From Brevibacillus laterosporus (GTDB lineage Bacteria > Bacillota > Bacilli > Brevibacillales > Brevibacillaceae), in NCBI RefSeq assembly GCF_030489605.1, contig NZ_JAUKFY010000004.1:62001-126000 (forward strand): a DNA stretch of 64,000 nucleotides, read 5' to 3'. Below the pieces are notes generated by a model. The model searched no databases. It saw only the letters and a program-made list of their open reading frames with translations, and was not told where the DNA came from. Below, one piece after another: positions 10,066-20,166 of the stretch; the stretch's first letter is position 1, and each line of letters starts with the position of its first letter. Both the position numbers and the translations under genes were made by a program.

Positions 10066-13000
10066 TTAAAACTGAAAATCCAATTGATCAGAAATATCCA
10101 TATCAATTAAGTCATAAGTTTCAGCAATCTCGATATCACTTAATTTTTTACCCGCTTCATTAACAATTATCGTTAGCAGCTTAAGAAAGGATTCTCCGAG
10201 AATGGTGATCGTACTCTCTGTAAATAATCTATTGGCATACTCAAATTGAAATACTAACTCCTCATCAGCTTCTATCGTAATGACACTTACATCAAATTTG
10301 GACATACGATATTTATAATCAAAGCGAGATATGGATAGCTTATCAGTATCATCATTACCTTCTGTGATGTAAGGCTGCTCAATATTTTGCAGGATAAACA
10401 TGGTGTCAAACAAAGGATTCCTGGACTCATCATTTGCTGCGTCTAGCTTTTCTACGAGCATGTCAAATTGATAATCCTGATGATCAAAGGCTTGTAACAC
10501 ATGCTCCTTAACCGTAAGCAGGAACTCGGTAAATGTCTGCTGCGTATCAGATTGCAAACGGATGGACAGTGTATTGACAAACATACCGATTACCTTTTCC
10601 AAATCTGCATGATGCCTGCCAGCAATCGGCGTTCCGATAATGATATCCTGCTGATGAGCGTATTTGGATAGCAGCACATGATAGGCAGCAAGTAACACCA
10701 TGTAAAGTGTTGTACCAGTAGAGCTAGCTAGGTTACGCAATCCTAACGTCAATTCTTTATCAGCAAAGAACTCAACAAAACTACCCTCAAAGCTTTTCAC
10801 AGACGGACGCGGATAGTCTGTTGGCAACCCAAGTACAGGTAATTGACCGCTAAATTTCTCTAACCAGTATTTCTCTTGACTATGCATGACCTCAGACGCC
10901 AGTAGCTTATTTTGCCAAGCTGAAAAATCCTTGTATTGAATTCTTGGTTCTGGGAGTTGCTTTTCTTGATAGAATTGCACCAGTTCATCTAACATAATGG
11001 CTATGGATGACCCATCCACGATGATATGATGCATATCCAAGACAAGCACATGGTATTCATCTTCCACTTTGACCACGAAAACACGCAGTAGTGGTGCCTT
11101 GCTCAAGTCAAAAGGAGCCACAAGTGACTGCACAACGGTATGAAGCTGTTCGTGTGTTGATGTTATCTCTTGTATGTCTAGCTCCAGCTTCTCCTGAACA
11201 TATTGAACAGGCTCTCCTCTTTCCCACCCGAAAGAAGTGCGAAGAATCTCATGTCGCTGCACCAGTTTTTGAAAGGCTTGATGAAGACGCTGTTTGTCCA
11301 GTTTTCCCTTAATAATAAACATATTCGGGATATTATAGGCGATACTCTCTGAATCCCGTAGGTTTACAAGAAACATCCGTTTTTGTGCAGAAGAAAGCTG
11401 GTAGGCTTCTTGTTTTTTGACAAGTTGGATCATCGGATAAGCTTTTTTTCCGCTACTTTCTACTAACTGTGCTAAATCCTTGACGATAGGTCTGTCAAAA
11501 AATTCTCGTAATGAGATATCTACCTGTAGCTCCTTATTGATACGCGAGATAACAGTCGTTGCCTTGAGTGAATGACCACCGTTTTCAAAGAAATGGTCTT
11601 CAATACCTATTCCGGTCGTATCAAGCACACTTTCCCAGATCGCAATTATTTTTTCTTCAATCTTGTTACGCGGTGCTGCGTATTTGCTTTCTATTACATT
11701 CCGATCAGGTTTTGGCAACGCCTTGCGATCTACTTTCCCATTTGTAGTCAAGGGAAGTTTCTCCATTTTTACGAAAAAGGCTGGAATCATATAGTCAGGC
11801 AATGTATTTGCTAAATGACTTTTCAACTGATTAATTGGCACATCTTGTTTTAGCACCACATATGCACATAAGCTCTTCTGACCTCTTGCATCCTCAATAT
11901 CCATTACTACTGTTTCTAACATATTGGGATGATTGTTGATCTGATTCTCAATTTCCTCCAATTCAATGCGGAATCCCCGAATTTTAACCTGATAATCTTT
12001 ACGCCCAAAAAACTCAAGAGTTCCATCAGAGAGCCAGCGTCCCATATCTCCTGTTTTATAAAGTCGTATCCCTTTATGATCAGCAAATGGATCGTCCATA
12101 AATACTTTAGCTGTTCTTTCTGGATCATTTAAATAGCCTCGTCCAACTCCTAAACCCGACACACAAATTTCGCCTTTAATTCCAACCGGGCAAAGATTCA
12201 TTTTTTCATCCACGATGTAAACCTTAAAATTGTGCAGAGGTTTACCAATCGGAACGATTTCGCCCTGAGGCAATTGATCTATGATATGAATCGTAACATC
12301 GTCTGATGCCTCGCTAGGCCCATAAGCATTCGCTAACGGAATATGCGGGAAGAGCTTAAACCATCTCGCTGCCAGGCTACGTTTAATTGCTTCCCCTGTG
12401 ACGCTTACACAGCGAAAACAATCTAACGATAATTTGTTTTCTTCTACATGATCTAGCATCACGGATAAAACAGATGGAACAACTTGGAAAATATTTATCC
12501 GATCTTGAATAATCTGTTCAATGCAAGAGTTAGGGTCCATTGTCATCTGATTATCATAGATGATGGTCGTTCCACCTAAGATAACGGATGTAAAGAATTG
12601 CCACACTGAAATATCAAAGCAGTGAGAAGCTGTCTGAGCAATCCGGCAATCCTCGCCCAATTTAAGCTGTTGTTTCATCATGTGCAGATGATTATTAAGT
12701 CCGATATGCTCTACCATGGATCCTTTTGGCTTGCCCGTTGATCCTGATGTATAAATGATATAAGCAAGTTGATTAGGCTCAACCTTCATTCTGAGATTAT
12801 CTTTCATTTCCTGATTGATGGCATCCATTTGAGCATCGAGGCAAAGAATAGTGCCCTTGTAGTTTTGTATAATCTCAGGAGTTACAAATGTAGATGCCGT
12901 AATCAGTACCGCCGCTCCTGAATCTTCGAGAATACCTATAATGCGCTGTATAGGATAGGCTGTATCAATAGGGATATAAGCCCCACCTGCTTTCCAAATC

Positions 13001-16000
13001 CCCAGAATACTTTCCATCATTGGAATGGAGCGTTCTAAGAAAACAGCAACGATCTCTTCATTTTGCAAACCTGTTCTACGGATAAACCGCGCTATTTGAT
13101 TTGCCCGAGCATTTAATTCTTCATACGTGATTTGTTGATCCCGATGTATCGCAGCAATGTCAGTAGGTCGACATTCCACCTGCTCTTCGAATAATTCATG
13201 CACCGTTTTGTCCATTGGAAAATCACATGTGGTGTTATTAAAATCATCGAGAATTTGTTTCTTTTCTTGTGTTGTCAACATATTAAGATCAGAAATAGGT
13301 TGTTCTGGATGCTCCACAATGGATTCAAGCAGCTCTCGATAATGCTCCATCATCCGGCTAATGGTGGTAGAAAAAAAGATATCCATGTTATATTCCGCTA
13401 CCAACAGCAGACCGTCTGGATGCTCTGCGATATCAAATAAAAGGTCAAACATAGACGTGCCTCTATCAATTTCCGGATGAACCAATGTCTCATCAGAGAG
13501 TTTAAAATCGGTACGACGAGTATTTTGCAATGTGAACATCACCTGAAAAATGGGCGTGATGTTTTTTGTACGTTCAGGTTGTAAAACTTCCACTAATTTT
13601 TCAAATGGAACATCCTGATTGGAAAATGCCTCTAACGTAACCTCGCGCACTTGTTTTAAAAGTTCAATAAATGTTGGATTATCCGCCAATTGAGAGCGTA
13701 ATACGATTGTATTAGCAAAGAATCCGATCATACCCTCTGTCTCCAAGCGTGTCCGATTGGCAATCGGAGAACCAACTAGTATATCTGTTTCACCCGAATA
13801 TCGACTAAGCAATACTTTAAATGCTGACAGCAAAGCCATATAAAGAGTCACGCCTTGACGCTTGCAAAGAACATGTAATTTAGCAACAAGCTCTTTCGGC
13901 ATAACTAACGTGTCCCGCTGACCTGCACCACTTGCTACACTCGGTCGAGTCCGGTCTATTGGTAATTGCAAAACAGGCAAATCTCCAGCCAGCTGTTTTT
14001 TCCAATAGGCTAGTTGCTGATTCATTACTTTACCGTCTAGCCACTTACGCTGCCATGCGGCAAAATCGGCATATTGTAGCTGCATTTCTGGTAAAGGTGA
14101 CTGTTTTCCTTGGCTGAATGCTTCATATAAAACAGATAACTCATGTGTAAATATTTGCAAGGACCAACCATCCATAATAAGGTGATGCATGGTGTAATAA
14201 AAGACATAATTCTCATCATCTTTTTTGAATAATAGGAAACGCACCAACGGGCATTTCGTTAAATCAAACGGTCGATTAGCATCTTCATTGGCCATCTCAA
14301 TGATACACTGATGCCGTTCTGAAGCTGGAACGTCACTCATCTCAATCACCGGAATGCGAATAGACTGGAATGGATGACTGACTTGATAAGGTTTTCCATC
14401 TTTTGAGATAAAGCTGGTGCGTAGAATTTCATGCCGGCGAATAATCTCATTTACTGCACGCTCCAGAGCATCAATGTTCAAATTCCCTTTGAGTGTATTT
14501 GCCACTGGGACATTATAGGTTGCACTTCCAGGCTCAAGCTGTTCAATAAACCAAACTCCCTGCTGTGTATACGAAAGGACAAGATCACTATCGCGTGAAA
14601 CAGGAACTAGTGGAACTGATACCGATTGCTCTCCGGAAGCTATGATTTCGTCAATTTGTTTTCCCATTGCTTGGATCGTTGGATTTTCAAAGAACGTTCG
14701 CAAGGATATTTCGATATGAAACGTATGATAGATTCTTGATAACAACTGAGTGGCAAGCAGAGAATGTCCACCACTATTAAAAAAATCATCAATGATACTA
14801 ATGCGATCAATTCCTACTATTTCTTTCCAAAATCCAGATAAAATGACCTCTGTTTCTGTAATAGGTTCAATAAACGGTGTATTGCTTTCCTCTCGTTCTA
14901 TCAAAGGAGCTGGCAGTGCCTTTCGATCTACTTTTCCATTTGGAGTAACCGGTACATGATCCAAATAAATAAACGCAGCAGGGATCATATGCACTGGCAA
15001 CTTCTTCTCCGTATAGCTGCGAAGCTCACTAGCGGAAAGCATCTCTTGATTGTAGGTAGTAAAATAAGCGATCAGTTGCTTGTTGCTATTTTGATCTTCT
15101 CGCATGATTACTACGGCATCTCGAATTTCTGGATGCTGCCCCAAAACAGCTTCAATTTCACCTAATTCAATTCGGAATCCGCGGATTTTCACCTGATCAT
15201 CCTTGCGTCCGATGTAGCTTAAAGTCCCATCTGGCAAGTATCGGACAATATCCCCAGTCTTATATAGACGATCTGTTTCGTTTGGCGAAAATATATTCTT
15301 GATGAAGCGTTCATTTGTAATATCAGGTCGGTGTAAATAGCCTAGGGCAAGACCGGGCCCTCCCACATACAGCTCACCTGGAACTCCGATAGGGACTGCT
15401 TGTAAATATTGATCGAGAACATAGACTTGGGTATTTGCGATAGGCTTCCCGATTGGAATTGATAATGCATCAGCAGGGACTTGCGTAACATGATGGGTCG
15501 TAGTAAACGTTGTACATTCTGCCGGACCATATACATTAATCAGCTTCTTCGGCTTCCCTTTTTCTAAGGCTATTCTTACCCATTTCGCATCAGCAGCTTC
15601 TCCCCCGAATAAAACCGTAATATTTTTAAACATGTCAGGACTTTCCCCTGCAAATTGGTTGAACAGGGCAGTCGTGCATAACATTACGGTTATCCCATAA
15701 CGTTGAATCTCTTTCTGGAAAGCATACGGAGATAAAACAACGTCTGGCGCAATAAGCACAAGCGTCGCACCATGCAACAACGTCCCCCACAGCTCAAAGG
15801 TAAATGCATCAAAGGACGTGTTATTAATCTGTGCTAAACGATCGCTAGGCTTCCATTCTATATAGGAATGATTTTTTACGAGACGAACAATCCCCTGATG
15901 AGTGATCCGTGTCCCTTTTGGGATACCTGTTGATCCTGATGTATAGATAACATAGGCCATATTCATAGCCTCAGCGTTTCTATTAAGTGTTGATACGCTT

Positions 16001-17829
16001 TCCTGATCAAGATCCTGATCGTCGCTATCTAGTAGAACTAGTGTCAAATCATAATTTGAAAACTGCTGATAATGAGACTGCTTCGTAATCAGCACAGATA
16101 ATTGAGAGTCCTTTATAATAAAGGAAATTCTCTCCTCAGGATAGGTAAGATCAATCGGTAGATACGCTGCTCCCGCTTTAAGTATCGCTAGAATGCCGAT
16201 GATCATCTCTGGCGATCGTTCCATACTAATTCCCACAAGCGAGTCTGGCTGCACACCTAATCGTTGAAGTCGATGAGCCATCTGATTGGATTTCTCATGT
16301 AATTCTCGATAGGTAAGCTGAGTTTTTCCGTCAATAATTGCGATGTGGTCTGGAGATCGTCGAACCTGCTCTTCAAATAACTCTTGAACAAGCGATTGAG
16401 TAGGAAATGGAATATTCGTCTCATTCCACGTCGTAAGTAGTAGGTTACGTTCGGAATCATCTAGTAGAGAAACCTGCCCAATCGAAGTATCCGGGTGAAC
16501 CATGATATCTCTTAACATTGTAGTCAGATGCCCTGTTAAACGATTGATTGTTTCCTCTCCAAAGCGTCCCGTATCAAAAAAGATGGTTCCTGCTAAGCCT
16601 GCTTCTCGTTGGGAAATAGCAAGAGCAAGCTCTGTATCATCGCTCCAGGAAGGATCATCTATCTCACCCGTTACAAATAAAATCTGAAAGGCAGACTGTC
16701 GATAGACCCAAAATTCCTGCTCAAAAGCGATAGTGTCTACTGTACGTTGGACACGCAGAAGCAATTCCTTGAAGCTTGGATTGCCCGAAAAGTCACTGTA
16801 TATAGAGATCGGAGAATCTTTGCTAGGATCATTCTGTCTCATCCATCCGCTTAAAATGCCATTCTCACCTGTATAACGGTGAAGAAGCAATTGCCAGACA
16901 CTTAATAGCGTAACAAAAAGAGAGCTGCCGGTTATTTCCGCTAGTTTTGTAAGTTGCTTTCTTTCCTCATTTGAGAGGGTAAATTCTACCCTTCCCCATT
17001 TGTTTGGGGCATGTTGCAAAAGTGAATGCTCCAATGGCAGCTGTAAGGTAGGAACACCCGTCAGTAACCCATTCCAATGCGTGAGGAGTTGATCCATTGC
17101 TTGAAGTGAATCCCCCGTTTTACTGGTAATCAAGTGCAAAACAACAAACAAACGATTCACTAGCTGTCCAACACCCTCATCACTGTAGAGAGCTGGGTGA
17201 TAATCTACTTGGAGAATGAGACGCTCATCTTGTTTTTTAAAATGAAATACCATATCAGCAGGAATAGACTCTATACTTGCTAGATCATGTATGCTATCTA
17301 GTAGCACGATGGTTCCAAAGATCGGTCTGCTTTTTTCCTCATTTGACATCCCTAATAAGCTAGCAAGTAAATGATGCGGCAGACTTTGATGTTTCACTGC
17401 ATTTGTTATCGTAGCTTTTAATGTAGGAAGCACCTGTTTCCAGGTTAGGGAACGATCTAAGGAACTGCGGATCGGCAAGACATTGGAAAAAGCCTGCTTA
17501 CCACCCTCTTTTTGTTGAAAAACAGGCATTCCGACAATAATATCGGAACGCTGTTGGTAGGTAGACAATAGATACTTGATCCCCGCAAGCAGAAACATGT
17601 ATATGCCGTAGTCTGAGTTGTTACTCATTCGTATAATCCTTTCCACTATCGCTGGTGGAATTGGATAACTGACTGAATTCATGTCCTCTGCTTTATTGAC
17701 AAGAGGGCGTGTTTCAACGGGGAAACCACTAAAATCAGCGACACCCTCCAAGTGCTGTAGCCAGTAGGAGCGCTCTTGCTCAAATTGACCGCTTGAAAGT
17801 AGAATGTTATGCAAAAAACTGGTGCTCAT
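10066..17829 (-). CDS. Two-module NRPS with two truncated N-terminal condensation-like domains: c-c-A-T-C-A-T-C
   Basis: 2587 residues, ATG after AAGGGGGG. The first ~460 residues are two successive segments (about 1-245 and 246-460) that each resemble only the C-terminal half of a C domain; neither has HHxxxDG. Then: A1 (480-970, YTSGSTG near 626), T1 (SGGHS near 1015), a normal C (His1215 in HHLIMDG), A2 (1550-2035, YTSGSTG near 1692), T2 (NGGHS near 2081), and a complete terminal C (His2267 in HHIIVDG) ending in the acidic-aromatic tail DQLDFQF. By-eye pockets: A1 D-A-F-L-L-G-V-T-F (aliphatic type); A2 D-I-W-Q-S-T-A-D-D, whose two acidic residues suit a diamino acid such as diaminobutyrate. 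That fits the aminotransferase two genes upstream. The missing first condensation activity must come from elsewhere. Confidence 0.95.
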   Translation of the reverse strand: MSTSFLHNILLSSGQFEQERSYWLQHLEGVADFSGFPVETRPLVNKAEDMNSVSYPIPPAIVERIIRMSNNSDYGIYMFLLAGIKYLLSTYQQRSDIIVGMPVFQQKEGGKQAFSNVLPIRSSLDRSLTWKQVLPTLKATITNAVKHQSLPHHLLASLLGMSNEEKSRPIFGTIVLLDSIHDLASIESIPADMVFHFKKQDERLILQVDYHPALYSDEGVGQLVNRLFVVLHLITSKTGDSLQAMDQLLTHWNGLLTGVPTLQLPLEHSLLQHAPNKWGRVEFTLSNEERKQLTKLAEITGSSLFVTLLSVWQLLLHRYTGENGILSGWMRQNDPSKDSPISIYSDFSGNPSFKELLLRVQRTVDTIAFEQEFWVYRQSAFQILFVTGEIDDPSWSDDTELALAISQREAGLAGTIFFDTGRFGEETINRLTGHLTTMLRDIMVHPDTSIGQVSLLDDSERNLLLTTWNETNIPFPTQSLVQELFEEQVRRSPDHIAIIDGKTQLTYRELHEKSNQMAHRLQRLGVQPDSLVGISMERSPEMIIGILAILKAGAAYLPIDLTYPEERISFIIKDSQLSVLITKQSHYQQFSNYDLTLVLLDSDDQDLDQESVSTLNRNAEAMNMAYVIYTSGSTGIPKGTRITHQGIVRLVKNHSYIEWKPSDRLAQINNTSFDAFTFELWGTLLHGATLVLIAPDVVLSPYAFQKEIQRYGITVMLCTTALFNQFAGESPDMFKNITVLFGGEAADAKWVRIALEKGKPKKLINVYGPAECTTFTTTHHVTQVPADALSIPIGKPIANTQVYVLDQYLQAVPIGVPGELYVGGPGLALGYLHRPDITNERFIKNIFSPNETDRLYKTGDIVRYLPDGTLSYIGRKDDQVKIRGFRIELGEIEAVLGQHPEIRDAVVIMREDQNSNKQLIAYFTTYNQEMLSASELRSYTEKKLPVHMIPAAFIYLDHVPVTPNGKVDRKALPAPLIEREESNTPFIEPITETEVILSGFWKEIVGIDRISIIDDFFNSGGHSLLATQLLSRIYHTFHIEISLRTFFENPTIQAMGKQIDEIIASGEQSVSVPLVPVSRDSDLVLSYTQQGVWFIEQLEPGSATYNVPVANTLKGNLNIDALERAVNEIIRRHEILRTSFISKDGKPYQVSHPFQSIRIPVIEMSDVPASERHQCIIEMANEDANRPFDLTKCPLVRFLLFKKDDENYVFYYTMHHLIMDGWSLQIFTHELSVLYEAFSQGKQSPLPEMQLQYADFAAWQRKWLDGKVMNQQLAYWKKQLAGDLPVLQLPIDRTRPSVASGAGQRDTLVMPKELVAKLHVLCKRQGVTLYMALLSAFKVLLSRYSGETDILVGSPIANRTRLETEGMIGFFANTIVLRSQLADNPTFIELLKQVREVTLEAFSNQDVPFEKLVEVLQPERTKNITPIFQVMFTLQNTRRTDFKLSDETLVHPEIDRGTSMFDLLFDIAEHPDGLLLVAEYNMDIFFSTTISRMMEHYRELLESIVEHPEQPISDLNMLTTQEKKQILDDFNNTTCDFPMDKTVHELFEEQVECRPTDIAAIHRDQQITYEELNARANQIARFIRRTGLQNEEIVAVFLERSIPMMESILGIWKAGGAYIPIDTAYPIQRIIGILEDSGAAVLITASTFVTPEIIQNYKGTILCLDAQMDAINQEMKDNLRMKVEPNQLAYIIYTSGSTGKPKGSMVEHIGLNNHLHMMKQQLKLGEDCRIAQTASHCFDISVWQFFTSVILGGTTIIYDNQMTMDPNSCIEQIIQDRINIFQVVPSVLSVMLDHVEENKLSLDCFRCVSVTGEAIKRSLAARWFKLFPHIPLANAYGPSEASDDVTIHIIDQLPQGEIVPIGKPLHNFKVYIVDEKMNLCPVGIKGEICVSGLGVGRGYLNDPERTAKVFMDDPFADHKGIRLYKTGDMGRWLSDGTLEFFGRKDYQVKIRGFRIELEEIENQINNHPNMLETVVMDIEDARGQKSLCAYVVLKQDVPINQLKSHLANTLPDYMIPAFFVKMEKLPLTTNGKVDRKALPKPDRNVIESKYAAPRNKIEEKIIAIWESVLDTTGIGIEDHFFENGGHSLKATTVISRINKELQVDISLREFFDRPIVKDLAQLVESSGKKAYPMIQLVKKQEAYQLSSAQKRMFLVNLRDSESIAYNIPNMFIIKGKLDKQRLHQAFQKLVQRHEILRTSFGWERGEPVQYVQEKLELDIQEITSTHEQLHTVVQSLVAPFDLSKAPLLRVFVVKVEDEYHVLVLDMHHIIVDGSSIAIMLDELVQFYQEKQLPEPRIQYKDFSAWQNKLLASEVMHSQEKYWLEKFSGQLPVLGLPTDYPRPSVKSFEGSFVEFFADKELTLGLRNLASSTGTTLYMVLLAAYHVLLSKYAHQQDIIIGTPIAGRHHADLEKVIGMFVNTLSIRLQSDTQQTFTEFLLTVKEHVLQAFDHQDYQFDMLVEKLDAANDESRNPLFDTMFILQNIEQPYITEGNDDTDKLSISRFDYKYRMSKFDVSVITIEADEELVFQFEYANRLFTESTITILGESFLKLLTIIVNEAGKKLSDIEIAETYDLIDMDISDQLDFQF

Positions 17830-17857
17830 TGGAATCCCCCCTTTTTACATGCTATGT

Positions 17858-18826
17858 TTATTCCAATAGTTGTCCTACCTTTAAGTCCTCTGCTTTTTTC
17901 ACAAAATAACGCCCCATCGAAATATCAAAAACAGCCATCCCCATCGGATTAAACATAATAGCCTGATCTTCACGGTAACTAGACATGGCATTATCACAAA
18001 CCACATCAATAATCGATTTTGTGTCTTCTTTTTGCAAACCACATTGCAAATGCATAGACTCTATATCCGTTTTTTCCCGACATACCTCTTCCCAGTTGTC
18101 TACAATAATTGAGCCTTTTACATGCGGGAAAATCTCTGTAGTAAAGTCTCGTAACGAAACATTGAGTAGAAGTGAGCCTGCTTTTGGTGCTGCATCAATG
18201 TACGGTGCTTTAGAGACTGTGCATGTCATGAAGATATCCGAATGTTGATAGGCTTCTTTCCAGTCCTTTGCAATGATAACCTTCTCTTTCACAGATGGGT
18301 CAATCGATGTGATGTCAATTGGCTTGAGATCATATAAGTAAATATTTTTAATTCGATCTCCCAGTAATGAAGTGACCATCTTAAAGTGATATTGACCGAT
18401 CGGACCCCAGCCGATAATGCCAACCGTGATATCTTTTTGCTTGCGAACGTCATCATAATGTTTCATAATCATTCCACTGACAGAAGCCGTGCGAATAACG
18501 CTAAGTAATGCTGTGTTAACAATGGCTTCCGGAACCCCATTCGTTGCGTTATTTAGAATAGTGACACTGTGCGCTCGTGGAATACCTTGATGAATATTAT
18601 TTGGAAAACTAGCAATCCATTTAATCCCTGCTTGATTAATCGTACCGCCTACATAAGCCGGCATAGCAATAATTCGATTTTGCTCTTGTCCATAGCGTAA
18701 ATAAGGTTTTATTGGTTGGGAAAAGTCATCCTGCTGTAAGCATTTCACTACCTCTTCAATAACAGAAGTCGTTTCATCCCAGTTAATTCCGATGGTCAGC
18801 AGGTCCTTTTCATGTAGATATCTCAT
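17858..18826 (-). CDS. sbnB: SbnB-type dehydrogenase for L-2,3-diaminopropionate synthesis (ornithine cyclodeaminase/mu-crystallin family)
   Basis: 322 residues, the usual length for this NAD-dependent family. A Rossmann motif (GIIGWGPIGQYH, about residues 137-148) and the family segment around GVPEAIVNT and RTASVSG are visible. SbnB of the staphyloferrin B pathway oxidatively cleaves N-(2-amino-2-carboxyethyl)-L-glutamate to 2,3-diaminopropionate plus 2-oxoglutarate. Its partner SbnA is encoded at 31432-32382, the first gene of the same gene set, which strongly supports the assignment over true ornithine cyclodeaminase. Start ATG follows GAGGAGA. It lies 28 bp before the two-module NRPS and 21 bp after the aminotransferase, so the three are probably co-transcribed. 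Confidence 0.88.
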   Translation of the reverse strand: MRYLHEKDLLTIGINWDETTSVIEEVVKCLQQDDFSQPIKPYLRYGQEQNRIIAMPAYVGGTINQAGIKWIASFPNNIHQGIPRAHSVTILNNATNGVPEAIVNTALLSVIRTASVSGMIMKHYDDVRKQKDITVGIIGWGPIGQYHFKMVTSLLGDRIKNIYLYDLKPIDITSIDPSVKEKVIIAKDWKEAYQHSDIFMTCTVSKAPYIDAAPKAGSLLLNVSLRDFTTEIFPHVKGSIIVDNWEEVCREKTDIESMHLQCGLQKEDTKSIIDVVCDNAMSSYREDQAIMFNPMGMAVFDISMGRYFVKKAEDLKVGQLLE

Positions 18827-18847
18827 TTGATAATCTCCTCTTCTTTT

Positions 18848-20137
18848 TTACAGCTTGCTTGTTTCTAAACCGCCCAAGATCTCCCGTGTTGATTCCTGCA
18901 AAATAGCGCAGCCTTTTTGTAATTCATCCCATTCAATGGTTAATGGCGGCAGAAGCTTAACCACCGTATCATTGCGCCCTACGCACTCAATGATTAAACC
19001 GCGCTCATAGCAGCGTTTTGCTATCTTTTTCGCAGCGTTTATATCTGAACCACTGACTTTAGCCACATCCACACCCCAAATTAATCCCATCCCACGAACT
19101 TCAATCTGGTCATTCAGGCTCGCAATCTGTTCATGTAAGAATTGCTTTACATACCTTTCTTTACGCAGCACCTCTGCTTCTAATTGTTCTTGCTCTCTGT
19201 AATGTAAGGCGGCCTCGGCAGCAACAAAAGCTAGTTGATTCCCGCGGAATGTTCCATTATGTTCCGCAGGTTGCCAGATATCCAATTCTGGTTTGAATAA
19301 CAGGAGAGACATTGGCAAACCATAACCGCTGATAGATTTGGAAAGTACGACAATATCCGGAACAATGGCCGCTCTTTCAAATGAGAAGAAGGAACCTGCT
19401 CGACCGCATCCAATCTGAACCTCGTCGCAAATCAACAGCACATCATGCTTGTCACACAATTGGCGTAATCTTTGAAGCCACTGGATAGGGGCAACGTTAA
19501 TCCCCCCTTCTGCCTGTATCGTCTCACAAATGATTGCGGCTGGTTTAGCAATACCCGAATGGCTGTCGCTAAGCATTTTATCCATATAATCGATCGTATC
19601 GAACGAAAAATCAGTAGGGTACGGCATAAATGTGACCTGAGGCAAATCAACACCTGCCGCCTGCCGATTGTAGCTATTGGCGGTAACAGACAAAGCACCT
19701 AAAGACATCCCATGAAAGCCACCTGTAAAAGCAAAAACACCTGAGCGTTGCTTGGTCTTGCGGGCGATCTTTAGTCCCGCTTCTACCGCATTTGCTCCCG
19801 TAGGACCGCAAAACATAACTTTATACTCTAAATTTCTGGGACGAAGAATCATCTCATCAAAGGTTTGCAAAAAGCTTTCCTTGGCAGAGGTATGCATATC
19901 TAGACCATGAGCAAGCCCATCCGCTTCTAAATAATCGATAAGCTTTTTTTTAATAAAATCATTATTATGCCCGTAGTTGAGAGCCCCAGCTCCTGCAAAG
20001 AAATCAATGAACTTTGCTCCTGATCTGGTATACATCGTTGAATTTTTTCCTTTTATAAATACATCCGGAAAGGATCTGCAATAAGAACGGACATTAGATT
20101 CTAGTTGTTCGAATATGGAAGTTGGTTGCGTAAGCAT
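18848..20137 (-). CDS. PLP-dependent diaminobutyrate--2-oxoglutarate aminotransferase (EctB/DABA-AT-like)
   Basis: 429 residues, class III aminotransferase of full length. Cofactor-binding residues are visible: GPTGANAVEAG (111-121), Asp238 in ICDEVQ, and the Schiff-base Lys267 in LSKSISG. The closest family by pattern is EctB/DABA transaminase, which makes L-2,4-diaminobutyrate from aspartate semialdehyde and glutamate. No ectA, ectC or decarboxylase gene is nearby, so ectoine synthesis is unlikely. The neighbouring NRPS has an A domain with an acidic pocket that would suit diaminobutyrate. ATG follows AGAGGAGAA. Which diamine is made cannot be proved from sequence alone. Confidence 0.88.
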   Translation of the reverse strand: MLTQPTSIFEQLESNVRSYCRSFPDVFIKGKNSTMYTRSGAKFIDFFAGAGALNYGHNNDFIKKKLIDYLEADGLAHGLDMHTSAKESFLQTFDEMILRPRNLEYKVMFCGPTGANAVEAGLKIARKTKQRSGVFAFTGGFHGMSLGALSVTANSYNRQAAGVDLPQVTFMPYPTDFSFDTIDYMDKMLSDSHSGIAKPAAIICETIQAEGGINVAPIQWLQRLRQLCDKHDVLLICDEVQIGCGRAGSFFSFERAAIVPDIVVLSKSISGYGLPMSLLLFKPELDIWQPAEHNGTFRGNQLAFVAAEAALHYREQEQLEAEVLRKERYVKQFLHEQIASLNDQIEVRGMGLIWGVDVAKVSGSDINAAKKIAKRCYERGLIIECVGRNDTVVKLLPPLTIEWDELQKGCAILQESTREILGGLETSKL

Positions 20138-20166
20138 AGAGATTCTCCTCTAGTTTGTTTTATAAG

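Noticed and set aside
10066-11400. Epimerization domain at the end of the 2587-residue NRPS
   Set aside because: The domain has HHIIVDG and the general C-domain pattern LSSAQKRMF; no epimerase-specific motif was seen.
18848-20137. Ectoine biosynthesis (ectB)
   Set aside because: No ectA or ectC next to it; it is embedded between NRPS/PKS genes.
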